Source of the DNA: JBFWNG01 sp050251195
Lineage (GTDB): Bacteria; Bdellovibrionota_B; Oligoflexia; Oligoflexales; Oligoflexaceae
Assembly (NCBI GenBank): GCA_050251195.1
Contig: JBFWNG010000016.1
Location: 8,642-72,641 of the forward strand
DNA: 64,000 nt
Direction: 5' to 3'
Part shown: positions 26,460-35,195 of the stretch, piece after piece
Layout: each line of letters starts with the position of its first letter
How positions within the stretch are numbered: position 1 is the stretch's first letter
Program-made: the position numbers and the translations under genes
The notes under the pieces: model-generated
The model's input: the letters and a program-made list of their open reading frames with translations, nothing else
Database searches by the model: none
What the model was told of the DNA's origin: nothing

Positions 26460-26561
26460 GATGACGAATCGACAGTTACGGACAAGGTCTGTAAAGGATT
26501 CGGATAAGGGCTTAGAAAAATCGAGAGGGACCAATTGGTCCCCATGCGAGTTACTGATGCC

Positions 26562-27149
26562 TTATGTGCAAGGTTTTACGATGATTTGGTAAACTGATTT
26601 CCAATTCATGGTTACCGTACCTTCTCCCTGAGGGAGGGCACGAACTGCCGCTGTTGCCGCAATATTGACTCTAGGAGCTTTTTTGCACTCGAGCCATGTT
26701 ATTTGGGAAGCAGCCAGGTTGAAGGTTTTATCTACGGGGCCAACAAATGTCTTCGTCGATTTACCTGTAATGGGTGATCCTGAAAGATAGATCTGGGAGT
26801 CAATAGTTGCTTTCGCTCCCTGTGTGAGGGTAACGTCGCCCTCCATTTCAACTATCTTTACGCCAACTGTAATTTTTTGCCCTGGAACAAACGAAATCGC
26901 GATCTGACACCTCTTGCGACCTTCGCTGAGGAGAATCCCAGGTCCGCCTTCGGCAAACATTTCGTCAGAGAAAACGGTCAGCAGATTACCCGTAACCGAT
27001 GTACTGGCTGAGCCTTGAGGGCACCCGTTTCCGCCCGAGATTATCGACGAAATATATTGCTTTGCGGATGCTGCCCATAAATTCGCTGAAGATACCATTG
27101 TAATTGCCAAAGTGATTTGATTTAAGAATCTGAGATGCTGTCTTTTCAT
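26562..27149 (-). CDS. secreted DUF4360-like protein
   Basis: 195 residues, AGGAG ribosome site, signal peptide ending near LWAA. The mature protein has the DUF4360 pattern: GGNGCPQGSAS near the start, a VFSDEMFAEGGPG stretch, RKRCQI, and later TKTFVGPV and WLECK. The conserved Cys are probably disulfide bonded. The family is secreted and of unknown function in bacteria and fungi. It is followed by its own terminator, so it is probably not part of the R2-Kelch transcript. Confidence 0.75.
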   Translation of the reverse strand: MKRQHLRFLNQITLAITMVSSANLWAASAKQYISSIISGGNGCPQGSASTSVTGNLLTVFSDEMFAEGGPGILLSEGRKRCQIAISFVPGQKITVGVKIVEMEGDVTLTQGAKATIDSQIYLSGSPITGKSTKTFVGPVDKTFNLAASQITWLECKKAPRVNIAATAAVRALPQGEGTVTMNWKSVYQIIVKPCT

Positions 27150-27257
27150 GGTTTTTCTCCTGTTTCTGGTTGTTTTCGAACTCCATTGTTCGCACTCTCT
27201 CCTAGAGCCATCATGCGATACCGTACTGGTTCTTTCAAGACTGCCGGAACGAAACTA

Positions 27258-27282
27258 TTCTGTGAACAACGAGCTCACAGAA
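27258..27282. promoter_or_regulatory. inverted repeat TTCTGTGA-N9-TCACAGAA
   Basis: Perfect 8-bp arms with a 9-base spacer in the divergent region between the DUF4360 and ChaN-like genes. The arms contain TGTGA/TCACA, but the spacer is 9, not the 6 of CRP sites. Candidate operator. Confidence 0.4.
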
Positions 27283-27378
27283 CACCTCTTTCGCCTGGAA
27301 GCTCGCGTTACCGATTGAAGTTGGCCAATTTCTGTGCGAGCATCTTATCCAGTAATTCATGACTCTAGCGAGGAACAT

Positions 27379-28254
27379 ATGACAAAGCGCTTCATCACAA
27401 TTCTGACCTGTGTCTTTATCGCATCTCAGGCGAATGCCCAAAGTTCTGTGCCTTTTATCCAAGACAATGCCGTCAAAATAGAAAACTTGGGCGCATGGCC
27501 GCAAGAAGCGTATCCCGTGGTTGCAAATCATAAGATCATATTCATGGGCGAGGTACACGGAATACAAGAAGTTCCGCTCGGGGTATCGGGGTTGGTGAAA
27601 CTGTTAAGGAGCAACAACCATCAAGTGACTGTCGGACTGGGAATTTGGTGGACCGAGCAGTCGCGAATCGAAGAATACATGAAGACTGGGCGTGCGGATC
27701 TTTTGAAAAAGTCGCCATTTTTCAATAGTCCTAAGCAAGACGGACGACGAAGCCTCGCCTTAGTTCAACTTTTAGATTCGTTACGTTCCATGGGTGACGT
27801 AAAAATTGCTTGTTTTGACCCGGTTGACGGACCAGGAGTGAACCTGGGAAATCCGCTTAGAAACGCTGGCATGGCCTATTATCTCGTGAAGGAGGCGACA
27901 CAAAACCCGAATCGTACTCTGGTTGTCCTCACGGGGAGTCCACACTCGAGCGTTGTGGAAAAAAAAGGCGGCGACGGTGTCTCTTATTTCCCAGCTGCAC
28001 GGATGATGACCGAGCTCCAAGGCTCCCCGTTTAAACAAGAGGACATCCTCTCCGTGATGGGAAGATATTTCGATGGAACGGCCTGGCTCTGCAAGGACAC
28101 TTGTGGCGTTCAAGTTCTGGATCCTTTGACAACCAATTATTCAAGCGCTTTGGATTGGAATTCTTATTTACTGAAAGATAGCTCAACTTTTGACGGCCAC
28201 CACTCTAGCTTCTTTGTTCGACACTTAAGTGCGTCGCCGCCGTATGTTCAGTAG
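27379..28254 (+). CDS. ChaN-like exported protein
   Basis: 291 residues from ATG 27379, which has GAGGAA upstream and starts the signal peptide (cleavage near ANAQ). The segment IIFMGEVHGIQEVPL and a later TLVVLTGSPHSSVV resemble the ChaN/erythromycin-esterase-like fold, where GExH motifs line the active or haem-binding site. Campylobacter ChaN binds haem at the outer membrane; this one lacks a lipoprotein signal and its ligand is unknown. Convergent with the lipoprotein gene 28286-28822. Confidence 0.7.
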   Translation: MTKRFITILTCVFIASQANAQSSVPFIQDNAVKIENLGAWPQEAYPVVANHKIIFMGEVHGIQEVPLGVSGLVKLLRSNNHQVTVGLGIWWTEQSRIEEYMKTGRADLLKKSPFFNSPKQDGRRSLALVQLLDSLRSMGDVKIACFDPVDGPGVNLGNPLRNAGMAYYLVKEATQNPNRTLVVLTGSPHSSVVEKKGGDGVSYFPAARMMTELQGSPFKQEDILSVMGRYFDGTAWLCKDTCGVQVLDPLTTNYSSALDWNSYLLKDSSTFDGHHSSFFVRHLSASPPYVQ

Positions 28255-28285
28255 GGATTATACCCCGTGACGATGGAACGAGGGC

Positions 28286-28822
28286 TTATTGGCATACCTC
28301 GTAGCTAAGAAAACCGTATACCCCGTGTGGCTCACCGCTGCATACCGACGTAACCTTTAGGCCAGGGGGAATTTGGTTGAGATCAGCGCGTTCGGCGATA
28401 TAGAGAAGGTTCTTTGACTGATCGTGCCGAATAAAGAACATCACGGGAAATCCGTCTCTTCCGCGGCGACCGCGCACGCCCAGCGCAAAAACGCCGTCGC
28501 GCGTGAACTGGACGGTTTTGTTTCTGTTTTCGCCTATCATTTCCAAAGTATCAGGATCGCTTGGGATCCGGTCAAAGGAAAGAACACTTACTCCGGTAGT
28601 GTTGTTATTCTCGTATGCCTCCCGCCAAGTGCATTTCCATGTTTTCGAGAGTAGAACTTCTGCAGTCGGTTCGCTGGCGAGGCAATACTCTTCCCGCATT
28701 GCTCGGACGTATTCGTCTCGCCACGCCCCTCCCTTTGCCTCAGAACCTGAATTCATGGACTTGCAGGCCGCAAGACTTAGCAATAACAATGCAGAGTACG
28801 TCATATTGATACAGCGCTTCAT
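28286..28822 (-). CDS. lipoprotein of unknown function
   Basis: 178 residues, GGAGGAAAT ribosome site, lipoprotein signal ending at Cys20 (SLAAC). The post-Cys segment KSMNSGSEAK is shared with the lipoprotein at 23375-23917. Four Cys occur in the mature chain. No domain recognised. It is divergent from regulator R3 across a ~100-bp gap, so R3 could act on its promoter. Confidence 0.77.
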   Translation of the reverse strand: MKRCINMTYSALLLLSLAACKSMNSGSEAKGGAWRDEYVRAMREEYCLASEPTAEVLLSKTWKCTWREAYENNNTTGVSVLSFDRIPSDPDTLEMIGENRNKTVQFTRDGVFALGVRGRRGRDGFPVMFFIRHDQSKNLLYIAERADLNQIPPGLKVTSVCSGEPHGVYGFLSYEVCQ

Positions 28823-28920
28823 ATTTCCTCCATGTTATTCCTCTAGTTTACTTTGAAAACCGACTTAGGGTGTAGTAAGAAATAAACATTTTTTTGAACC
28901 TTTGTATATTTGAGATCAAC

Positions 28921-29739
28921 ATGGAAACATTCGACTACGACAGTTATCAGGTTTACTTGAAAGATCGGATCGAAAGAGAAAAGCAGCTTGGAAGTCCCAT
29001 TAACTTTTCCTATCTGGCCGACTCCATAAAGGTTCAGCGATCCTATTTGTCTCACGTTCTCAATGGAAGAGCGCATCTTAATGCCGACCAGCTTTTCGAA
29101 ATCGCTCATGCACTCAAACTGGGTCAAGATGAAGCGGATTACTTGCTACTGCTTTTGGAAATCGAGCGGTGCAGCAGCAACCGGAGAAAAGTCCTTCTCA
29201 TGCAGCGAAGGGACGGGTTGCGGAAGTCTCAGATGACTTCGAGAAAGCACATGACGCCGAAAAGTTCCCGACTCGATAAGGAATTCCTCGCGGAGTATTA
29301 TAGCAACCGCCTTTGTTCTTTAGTTCACATGTATCTTACGATCGACGAATTCCGACGAGATCCTCAGCCTTTAGTCAAGAAATTGAACATATCGCACCAT
29401 CAGCTCGCCGATGTTTTAAAGGTTCTGGAGAAGGCGAAAGTCATCGGAATAGGAGCGAACGGAGAAATTCAATTAAAAATGGATTCTGTTCATCTCGACG
29501 AATCCTCCCCCTTTCGCGCAGCTCATGCCACTCAATTTCGACTTCATGCCCTTAACCAACTCCAAGAAAAGCAATCTGAGGCGGATTATTTCTATACCGC
29601 CACCTTTTCCGCAAATGCGGATACCTTACTCAAAGTGAAAAAGAAGTTTTTACAGTTTCTCAAAGAAGCAACAAAAGATATTAGCATCACCAAAGCAAAA
29701 CAAGTGTATCACATGAACTTTGACCTTTTTGGCATGTAG
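28921..29739 (+). CDS. TIGR02147-family transcriptional regulator (R3)
   Basis: 272 residues from ATG 28921 (METFDYDSY). The helix-turn-helix is near residues 27-50 (NFSYLADSIKVQRSYLSHVL), then the helical DUF4423-type region. The metalloprotease gene follows after only 8 bases on the same strand and is almost certainly co-transcribed. N-terminally it is closest in style to R4, with Y-x-x-Y-L-K-D-R-I versus Y-R-K-I-L-K-E-K-I and SYLSHVLNGRAHL versus SYLSRVLNGTLHL. Confidence 0.88.
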   Translation: METFDYDSYQVYLKDRIEREKQLGSPINFSYLADSIKVQRSYLSHVLNGRAHLNADQLFEIAHALKLGQDEADYLLLLLEIERCSSNRRKVLLMQRRDGLRKSQMTSRKHMTPKSSRLDKEFLAEYYSNRLCSLVHMYLTIDEFRRDPQPLVKKLNISHHQLADVLKVLEKAKVIGIGANGEIQLKMDSVHLDESSPFRAAHATQFRLHALNQLQEKQSEADYFYTATFSANADTLLKVKKKFLQFLKEATKDISITKAKQVYHMNFDLFGM

Positions 29740-29747
29740 GACGTCAT

Positions 29748-30881
29748 ATGTTAAAGACAAAGCGTTTCTTGGGTTTTATCGGATTGGTTTTGTTCGAACA
29801 GTTTGCCCTTGCCGGGGGCATAACCAGTTCGGGCGGCGAATTCATTACCACTGAAAAAAATCCGTGGTTTATCGGTAGCGAGCCTGTCAGATATTGTGTC
29901 CAGATTTCCTCGGATTTTTCGAATAGCAACGCAGATCGAATTGTACGGGACGCCCTACTCGACTGGTCTCAAACGATTCAAGCGTTAAAACCCAGGGCGA
30001 TTTCTAAATTAGGCGGCAAGACCTTGTCCACCAAGTTTGCCGAGGTTGCTTGCGAGCAAGCGGAACTTGAGTTTCGTTTGGGCACTATCGACCAAGACAT
30101 CGAAGACAATCTCAAACACCATGCGAGATATACAATTGGATTTGCATGGCTCAAGGACTACGACGACAGCATCGGTCGGGCGAAGAAAGGAATTATTTGG
30201 CTTACCCCGGATCAAGGACCAAAGGCTTATAGCGGCCCCGCATCTCAAGAGAAGTTTTGGTCCAAAGACCATACCTTTCAAACCGTCCTTACGCACGAGA
30301 TCGGACATCTCTATGGATTTGATCACTTGGAATTCGGTGTGATGGACGCAAGTATTCCGAATACGGCCCTGACAACGGGTGCGAAATTATGGCAGGTCCA
30401 GGCTCGTGACTACCTTCGATTATTACGCTTAGCAGAAAACGACGTCCTATGTCTAACGGATGAATCCGATGATTGGGTGAGACTCCTCTTGAACCTTGAT
30501 GAAACACCTTTGAGAATCTGTCTCCAAAAGCAGAAAAAGGTAGATGAATTAGACGATATTATGCGTATAAAAATAGATGTTCAAAGTAAAACGGGCTTGA
30601 ATATAGGACAATTGTGGTTCGAGGGATTTTTTGGATCGATAACAGCGTTTCTAGAGGATATATCGGTGTCAGGCAATTTTCATTCGAATGGCCAGTATAT
30701 CCGTCACACCTTTTTTACTCTACCAAAGAGCTTGAGTTACAGAGGCACTCTGAGAGTGGGTACAAAAGTGTTTCCCGCAATTTTGGATCAAGACGCCCGC
30801 AGATCTGAATTGAAGCTCACTATCATAGACGAAAGGCGGGTGCGACAACCATTTAGAACCTTGCTTTATGTCGATTTATAG
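29748..30881 (+). CDS. secreted zinc metalloprotease (metzincin-like)
   Basis: 377 residues with AGGA upstream and a signal peptide whose mature end begins GGITSSGGEF. The zinc motif HEIGHLYGFDH (His183, Glu184, His187, His193) is the full HExxHxxGxxH of metzincins, and VMD (Met199) six residues later is a candidate Met-turn. That part resembles matrixin-type proteases, while the C-terminal ~160 residues are unassigned. It is cotranscribed with R3. Likely an exported endopeptidase; substrate unknown. Confidence 0.88.
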   Translation: MLKTKRFLGFIGLVLFEQFALAGGITSSGGEFITTEKNPWFIGSEPVRYCVQISSDFSNSNADRIVRDALLDWSQTIQALKPRAISKLGGKTLSTKFAEVACEQAELEFRLGTIDQDIEDNLKHHARYTIGFAWLKDYDDSIGRAKKGIIWLTPDQGPKAYSGPASQEKFWSKDHTFQTVLTHEIGHLYGFDHLEFGVMDASIPNTALTTGAKLWQVQARDYLRLLRLAENDVLCLTDESDDWVRLLLNLDETPLRICLQKQKKVDELDDIMRIKIDVQSKTGLNIGQLWFEGFFGSITAFLEDISVSGNFHSNGQYIRHTFFTLPKSLSYRGTLRVGTKVFPAILDQDARRSELKLTIIDERRVRQPFRTLLYVDL

Positions 30882-30892
30882 GCAAGAAAAGG

Positions 30893-30923
30893 TTTCCGCC
30901 TAGCGCATCGCGCTGGGCGGAAA
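30893..30923. terminator. strong bidirectional hairpin
   Basis: TTTCCGCC-T-AGCGC / GCGCT-G-GGCGGAAA around ATC: a 14-bp stem with one T-G wobble, between convergent genes. It can end both the metalloprotease and the leftward small-protein transcripts. Confidence 0.85.
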
Positions 30924-30928
30924 ATAGA

Positions 30929-31240
30929 TCATCCAGCGTAGCTTAGACAAGCTTCCCCTGCCCAGACTTCGGGAATATTGTCACACTGACCGTAGACCTT
31001 AATCGACTTAATTCGATTCCGAAGGCTGCCCGGGGTCACGCGTTCACAATATTCTGCGATGTTTCCGCCGCTAAAATGGGTTTGGAATGCTACGGCACCC
31101 TCGCAGTCGCCCATTGTGTAATAGCGCACAAGGAGAGCATCACCGCCGTTATCGCCGTCGTCTGGGCACTGGTCATGCCCATATGCTGCCACTCCAAATA
31201 ATAGTGTCGATAAAACCAATAATCGCTTAACACATTTCAT
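30929..31240 (-). CDS. small secreted Cys-rich protein, tandem copy 1
   Basis: 103 residues with AAGGAAAA upstream and a signal peptide (cleavage near AYGH). The mature ~82 residues carry six Cys and the stretches DQCPDDGDNGGD, LLVRYY, FQTHF, IKSIKVYGQCDNIP. It is a tandem paralogue of the next gene upstream (31309-31614), with which it shares Cys positions. Unknown function; size and disulfides resemble small secreted binding or inhibitor proteins. Confidence 0.8.
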   Translation of the reverse strand: MKCVKRLLVLSTLLFGVAAYGHDQCPDDGDNGGDALLVRYYTMGDCEGAVAFQTHFSGGNIAEYCERVTPGSLRNRIKSIKVYGQCDNIPEVWAGEACLSYAG

Positions 31241-31269
31241 ATAGTTTTCCTTTTTCCTTAGATGGTTGT

Positions 31270-31284
31270 GAAACTTTAAGTTTC
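31270..31284. repeat. palindrome GAAACTT-T-AAGTTTC
   Basis: Perfect 7-bp inverted repeat in the 68-bp gap between the tandem duplicated genes. It may be an operator for copy 1 or a weak hairpin. Confidence 0.35.
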
Positions 31285-31308
31285 CGTCTGACGTGAGGCA
31301 TGATCAAA

Positions 31309-31614
31309 TTATCTCGCATACCTCAGGCATGCATCGACGGGCCATGTTCCTGGAATATTGTCGCATTCGCCGTACACCTTGATCGAATTAATCCGATAGC
31401 TGAGACCTGAAGTTACACTGCTACAATATTCTTCAATATCGTCTCGATCATAATGGGTTTGGAATTCTACCGAGTTTTGGCAGTCGGTACTGGCGTAATA
31501 CCGGACCAGGATGGCATCGCCCCGACTATGAGTGTCAGGACACTGGTCGTCGGCGTAACTAGGCACTCCGGCTGTAAATGCTAGCAAAATCATTAATCGT
31601 CTCATATACATCAT
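31309..31614 (-). CDS. small secreted Cys-rich protein, tandem copy 2
   Basis: 101 residues from ATG 31614, which follows AAGGAAAAAG. It has a signal peptide (cleavage near SYAD). It parallels copy 1: DQCPDTHSRGD, ILVRYYA, FQTHY, INSIKVYGECDNIP, and the same six Cys. Here the glycine motif is RGD instead of GGD. The pair is a recent-looking duplication with about half of residues conserved, and copy 2 is transcribed first. Confidence 0.8.
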   Translation of the reverse strand: MMYMRRLMILLAFTAGVPSYADDQCPDTHSRGDAILVRYYASTDCQNSVEFQTHYDRDDIEEYCSSVTSGLSYRINSIKVYGECDNIPGTWPVDACLRYAR

Positions 31615-31917
31615 AAACTTTTTCCTTTCTTGCCTTTGTCTTTCGAAGGCGCTCGAGTTGTTCGCGCTCCTTTTAACCATCTCGAGATGGCTTGTATAGT
31701 TATTAATAAACAACAACTGATATTTATGTTTACTATTTCTCACCATGCGGTGAGCTACCTAAGATCATCCCTGACAACGCTGGATTGGGTCAGAAATTAG
31801 TGGAATGCCAAGGACGTAAGGTCTATTTACGCCATAAGGATGTCGCTTATGGCGGATTTTGGAATGGCATGTAGATTAAGAGGTTTGGTCAAATACCCGA
31901 AATCATGCGGATGCAAC
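31615..31917. other. intergenic region (303 bp)
   Basis: Upstream region of tandem copy 2 and downstream region of the cytochrome c gene. It contains the hairpin at 31830-31854 and no recognisable gene. Confidence 0.5.
31830..31860. terminator. 9-bp hairpin after the cytochrome c gene
   Basis: CGCCATAAG-GATGTCG-CTTATGGCG, a perfect stem. The U-run (GATTTT) is on the plus strand, but the only gene reading into it, the cytochrome c gene, is on the minus strand. It is probably a terminator or mRNA 3' structure. Confidence 0.5.
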
Positions 31918-32250
31918 TCATTCAGTAAGAATCTCATAATCCGCTTCTAGACTCCCATCCGAATAGGTCGACGTCGAAAAAGATACCATCGTTGTCCCGT
32001 CCCTACCAGAACGGACGGTTTCTTTAAATTCGTCCAAAGATAAGTCGGTACCCTTCAAAATAACAGTCGCTCCCGGTGGAGCTGTATTGCCAGTTGTTCC
32101 GTGGCAGGTGGAACATCGGCTTTTGAATGTGCTTGATAATCCTGCAGTCGTTTCTTGCGACTCTTCTTTTTTGTCCTCTTTAGTACTGCAATTGGTCATA
32201 ACCGAGGCGATCCCCATTGCAGTGATGAAAACCATAATCTTGAATCTCAT
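31918..32250 (-). CDS. small cytochrome c, probable lipoprotein
   Basis: 110 residues. The hydrophobic N-terminus ends at Cys21 (SVMTNC), probably lipidated although Asn before the Cys is unusual. A linker rich in Lys/Glu leads to a single-haem class I cytochrome c: RCSTCHGTTG as the haem site and a candidate axial Met in TTMVSFS near the C-terminus. An electron carrier anchored in the envelope. Divergent from the HHN gene A2 with a 44-bp gap. Confidence 0.87.
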   Translation of the reverse strand: MRFKIMVFITAMGIASVMTNCSTKEDKKEESQETTAGLSSTFKSRCSTCHGTTGNTAPPGATVILKGTDLSLDEFKETVRSGRDGTTMVSFSTSTYSDGSLEADYEILTE

Positions 32251-32294
32251 AAAAGTTCCCTCTACTTGCTCGCCTCATGTTACAATATGGAAGC

Positions 32295-33248
32295 ATGCGA
32301 CACCATTTATTTCCATTTCTGGTCCTTCTCAGCTCATTTGGCTGCAAAGAACGCTCGAAAGCCGCGTTATTCGATGATGATAGTGCAGCACAGGGGTTTA
32401 TCTGTTCTGAAGGGGAAGGTGCGTCGTTCGCATTTGCGGCTTTGGAATATCAACCTGACCCGGCCGTTGTCTATGATGGGCTTGATGCAAGCCGTCTGGT
32501 ATCGCCGTCCGCAGATTATCAAATACAGATCGACGTTTGTTACACGGAAACGAATAACGGTTTTGATTTCAAACCACATCGAATTATATTTCACGATAAG
32601 CAAGGCCAAACGATTTTTCGCAATGCGTCTACCTTCACAGGCTTTGCCGAGGGCGTCACGGAGGGGAAATGGGAAAAGTTACACATTGAAGCGGCGATCA
32701 CCGTCTTTGCGCCCGACGGCGAATCAACCAACGGCATTGACATACGAGGATGGTCGGGCGCTGGAGGTAGTTTTGTAACAGGGACCAGAACGGTTCCCCA
32801 TGGCATCACGAGCCTCAAGCTCATCACCGGCACCTTGGTAAACGGCGCTGTCATGGGTAACTTAGCCTGCAAGCCAGGGGAAACTCAAAAGAACTTAACC
32901 TACTCTTTTGGCACTGCTGAAATATCCACCATCGTATGTTCTTTTGATGACGGTGACCAAACCACGGGATTCCGCTATGCCCGCGTTAAGGTAAGGGACA
33001 AAGAACCGCAACTCACCGAGGAACAACGGCAACCGCAGATCATCGAGAATGACGGGATCGCCGCTCAGGTGAAAGCACAGTTCTCACATCACAACATGTA
33101 TGATTGGGCCGTGTTCACCTTCCCCCACGCTACTTACAAATGGGAGAGGATTGAATACAATCTTGCTTGCAGCATAAAATATGGTCAGGGACCCGCAAAG
33201 GCAATAACATGCCCTGATGAACCAGAGATTTTGCCGTACGCGTTTTGA
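32295..33248 (+). CDS. HHN-family lipoprotein, member A2
   Basis: 317 residues from ATG 32295, with GGAAG directly upstream and a lipoprotein signal ending at Cys17 (LSSFGC). Family marks are FICSEG near the start, IQIDVCY, NLACKPGET, TIVCSF, and SHHNMYD followed by FTFPHATYKW. The same PHATY segment follows HHN in A1. This is the only A-type member that has Tyr in place of Cys in the HHNxCD signature, and its C-terminal tail is short. Unknown function. Confidence 0.85.
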   Translation: MRHHLFPFLVLLSSFGCKERSKAALFDDDSAAQGFICSEGEGASFAFAALEYQPDPAVVYDGLDASRLVSPSADYQIQIDVCYTETNNGFDFKPHRIIFHDKQGQTIFRNASTFTGFAEGVTEGKWEKLHIEAAITVFAPDGESTNGIDIRGWSGAGGSFVTGTRTVPHGITSLKLITGTLVNGAVMGNLACKPGETQKNLTYSFGTAEISTIVCSFDDGDQTTGFRYARVKVRDKEPQLTEEQRQPQIIENDGIAAQVKAQFSHHNMYDWAVFTFPHATYKWERIEYNLACSIKYGQGPAKAITCPDEPEILPYAF

Positions 33249-33256
33249 AGCCATCC

Positions 33257-34036
33257 CTAGATTGCCTTTAGGATTACTCGCGCACCTACCAACAACAATG
33301 CCGCTGCCAAAGAGCGGATAATCCAAACGCCGTGAACCCTTTGAGAAAGCCTTGCCCCAAGCTGAGCTCCAAAAACGACGCCTATGCCAAGATAAAGAGC
33401 GATGAACCAAAATCCGTTCAGGTTTCCGTGCCAAACGTTAATCACGGTCGCCGTGAAAGCGGTAATTGCCAGAACAAAATGTGAGGTGGCCGTCGCCATG
33501 TGAGCCGGAAAGCCCAAAACATAGATCAAAGCCGGGACATGGACTATGCCTCCGCCAATTCCTAAGAGGCTCGAGACGAATCCTACAACAGCGCTGATGG
33601 TTCCTCCAGCAGCGCGATTGTAATCGTGCCTAACAATATTGTGGGATGATGGATGTGTTCCCGGAGCTGCCTGAAACGACCGCGTCAGGAGATACGCGGC
33701 ACCCGCAACGAGACTTGAACCTAGGATAAGATCGAAATACCCCCTAGTCAAAAATGCATTAACCCAAACGCCAAAAATCGCACCGGGAACAGCTGCTGCT
33801 GCAAACCACAATCCCGCTCTTATGTTGACCCGGCCCATCTTCAGGTAGGCGATGGTGCCGGAAAACGCATTGAGAAAAACTACTGTCAGTGAAACAGCAG
33901 TAAGCGTGTCAGGCGTGTTATCGGGAAATAGAATAAGCAATATCGGCATCAGGATAAATCCGCCGCCGGCGCCCACCAAAGTCCCCATGGCTCCGATAGC
34001 TAAACCTAATAAAATGTACCCAGGAATCTCGATCAT
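33257..34036 (-). CDS. TauE/SafE-family membrane transporter
   Basis: 259 residues with about eight hydrophobic segments in two homologous halves (GTLVGAGGGFILMP and VSSLLGIGGGIVHVP), the hallmark of TauE/SafE permeases. These export sulfite, sulfoacetate or related sulfur anions; the substrate is not deducible here. It is convergent with A2, 8 bases apart, and not linked to sulfur-metabolism genes in the window. Confidence 0.9.
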   Translation of the reverse strand: MIEIPGYILLGLAIGAMGTLVGAGGGFILMPILLILFPDNTPDTLTAVSLTVVFLNAFSGTIAYLKMGRVNIRAGLWFAAAAVPGAIFGVWVNAFLTRGYFDLILGSSLVAGAAYLLTRSFQAAPGTHPSSHNIVRHDYNRAAGGTISAVVGFVSSLLGIGGGIVHVPALIYVLGFPAHMATATSHFVLAITAFTATVINVWHGNLNGFWFIALYLGIGVVFGAQLGARLSQRVHGVWIIRSLAAALLLVGARVILKAI

Positions 34037-34192
34037 TCTTTACCGGAAAAATTGAAACGACATGTGTTTTTCTTTGTAGACGACTGAAGGGACATATTCA
34101 AGGAATGAATTGCGCTGGATTACTCACTACACATGTCGATGCATCCATCTGATATTCTGGATATATTTTGTCGGCGTTGCTCCTCTGGTTTG

Positions 34193-34606
34193 TCAATTCT
34201 GGTTTAGAGATAGCGGAAGCTCTTGGAAGAATATGACTTGGAAGTCATTCCTGTCCAAAGTAACCTCCGGCGCAATCACTTGCTGGCCTTCCTCATTGCT
34301 TCTCGATAGAGATCCCTTAAGGCTGGTGGCGCTACCGATCTGGCTAATGTCACTAGGATCAAGCAGGAAAATGTACGTGTCGGATGGGTGTTCCGAGCGT
34401 GCTGTTCTATAAGCATCCAGCACTGGAGCCGAGAAGTTAATTCTTAGGATGACTTGGAAGTTGTGAGGTTGTTTGTAAACAATATGCGAAGCGAAAACCT
34501 CATCCACACCATACACAACCATATTGTGACGAGCGTGATGGTCATGCGATGCAGCCAAGGCTTGGACGGAAACAAATGCTAAAGAAGCGATAAAGGATTT
34601 TAGCAT
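34193..34606 (-). CDS. small secreted protein with His-rich mature start
   Basis: 137 residues with a signal peptide ending near ALAA. The mature chain opens with ASHDHHARHN, five His in ten residues, which could bind a metal. A beta-rich body follows (VLRINFSAPV is read here as ILRINFSAPV). No family recognised. It is divergent from the GlsB-type gene, and the shared intergenic region has two TGCAA-N3-TTGCA palindromes, so both genes may share a regulator. Confidence 0.75.
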   Translation of the reverse strand: MLKSFIASLAFVSVQALAASHDHHARHNMVVYGVDEVFASHIVYKQPHNFQVILRINFSAPVLDAYRTARSEHPSDTYIFLLDPSDISQIGSATSLKGSLSRSNEEGQQVIAPEVTLDRNDFQVIFFQELPLSLNQN

Positions 34607-34806
34607 ATCATCCTCCCGTCTTTACTTGAGAACGGCCGAGACCCTCCCAGCAATTACATTTGCAGAACATTGTCTTCCTTGCTGATGCAAATTCAAGTCG
34701 GGCAAGTTGTCTAAAAACGACGTTTAATTTGGCAATCATAAAAAATCCTCTGTTTTAGATTAAGAAACGCTCTAGAGGTTTATCTCAAGTCTAAAGGCCA
34801 CGGAAC

Positions 34807-34842
34807 TGCAATGATTGCAGGACACCACATGCAAATTTTGCA
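34807..34842. promoter_or_regulatory. twin operators TGCAA-N3-TTGCA
   Basis: Two 13-bp palindromes with the same arms, TGCAATGATTGCA (34807-34819) and TGCAAATTTTGCA (34830-34842). Their centres are 23 bp apart, about two helical turns. The second sits inside a larger imperfect inverted repeat (34820-34855). The pair lies 43 bp upstream of the GlsB-type start. Confidence 0.65.
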
Positions 34843-34884
34843 AGTGGAACAGTCCTTGCTTAGGCAAAGAGGGAGGATTCGCGT

Positions 34885-35151
34885 ATGTCTATACTCAGTT
34901 GGATTTTGTTTGGTCTCATCGTCGGCGCCGTCGCCCGGCTCATCATGCCAGGAACCAAGGACATGGGCTTTTTTCTGACCATTGTCTTAGGTGTCGTGGG
35001 ATCTGTGGTCGGAGGAGGTATCACTTGGCTCGTCCGTGGCGCGCCACCCGATGCGTACGATCCCGCCGGATGGATTATGTCCATTGTCGGGGCAGTGGTC
35101 GTTCTGCTTTTATATAGCGCCAGCAGGAGTCGAAGACGATCTCTCACCTAA
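34885..35151 (+). CDS. GlsB/YeaQ/YmgE-family membrane protein
   Basis: 88 residues, GGAGGA ribosome site, three hydrophobic segments. It matches the GlsB/YeaQ/YmgE (transglycosylase-associated) family: ILFGLIVGAVARLIMPG, a glycine-rich VLGVVGSVVGGG helix, and WIMSIVGAVVVLL. The family is stress-associated, inner-membrane, and of unknown biochemistry. Promoter control by the twin palindromes upstream is likely. Confidence 0.9.
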   Translation: MSILSWILFGLIVGAVARLIMPGTKDMGFFLTIVLGVVGSVVGGGITWLVRGAPPDAYDPAGWIMSIVGAVVVLLLYSASRSRRRSLT

Positions 35152-35195
35152 GGTGACCGGAGAACGCTTCGTTCCAGGCTTAGGAGCACGAACAC

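Noticed and set aside
27258..27282. CRP-like TGTGA/TCACA site
   Set aside because: The spacer is 9 bases, not 6, so it does not fit the CRP consensus; kept only as an unassigned inverted repeat.
32155..32778. Open frame crossing the cytochrome c and A2 starts
   Set aside because: Basic, low-complexity translation overlapping two supported genes in another frame.
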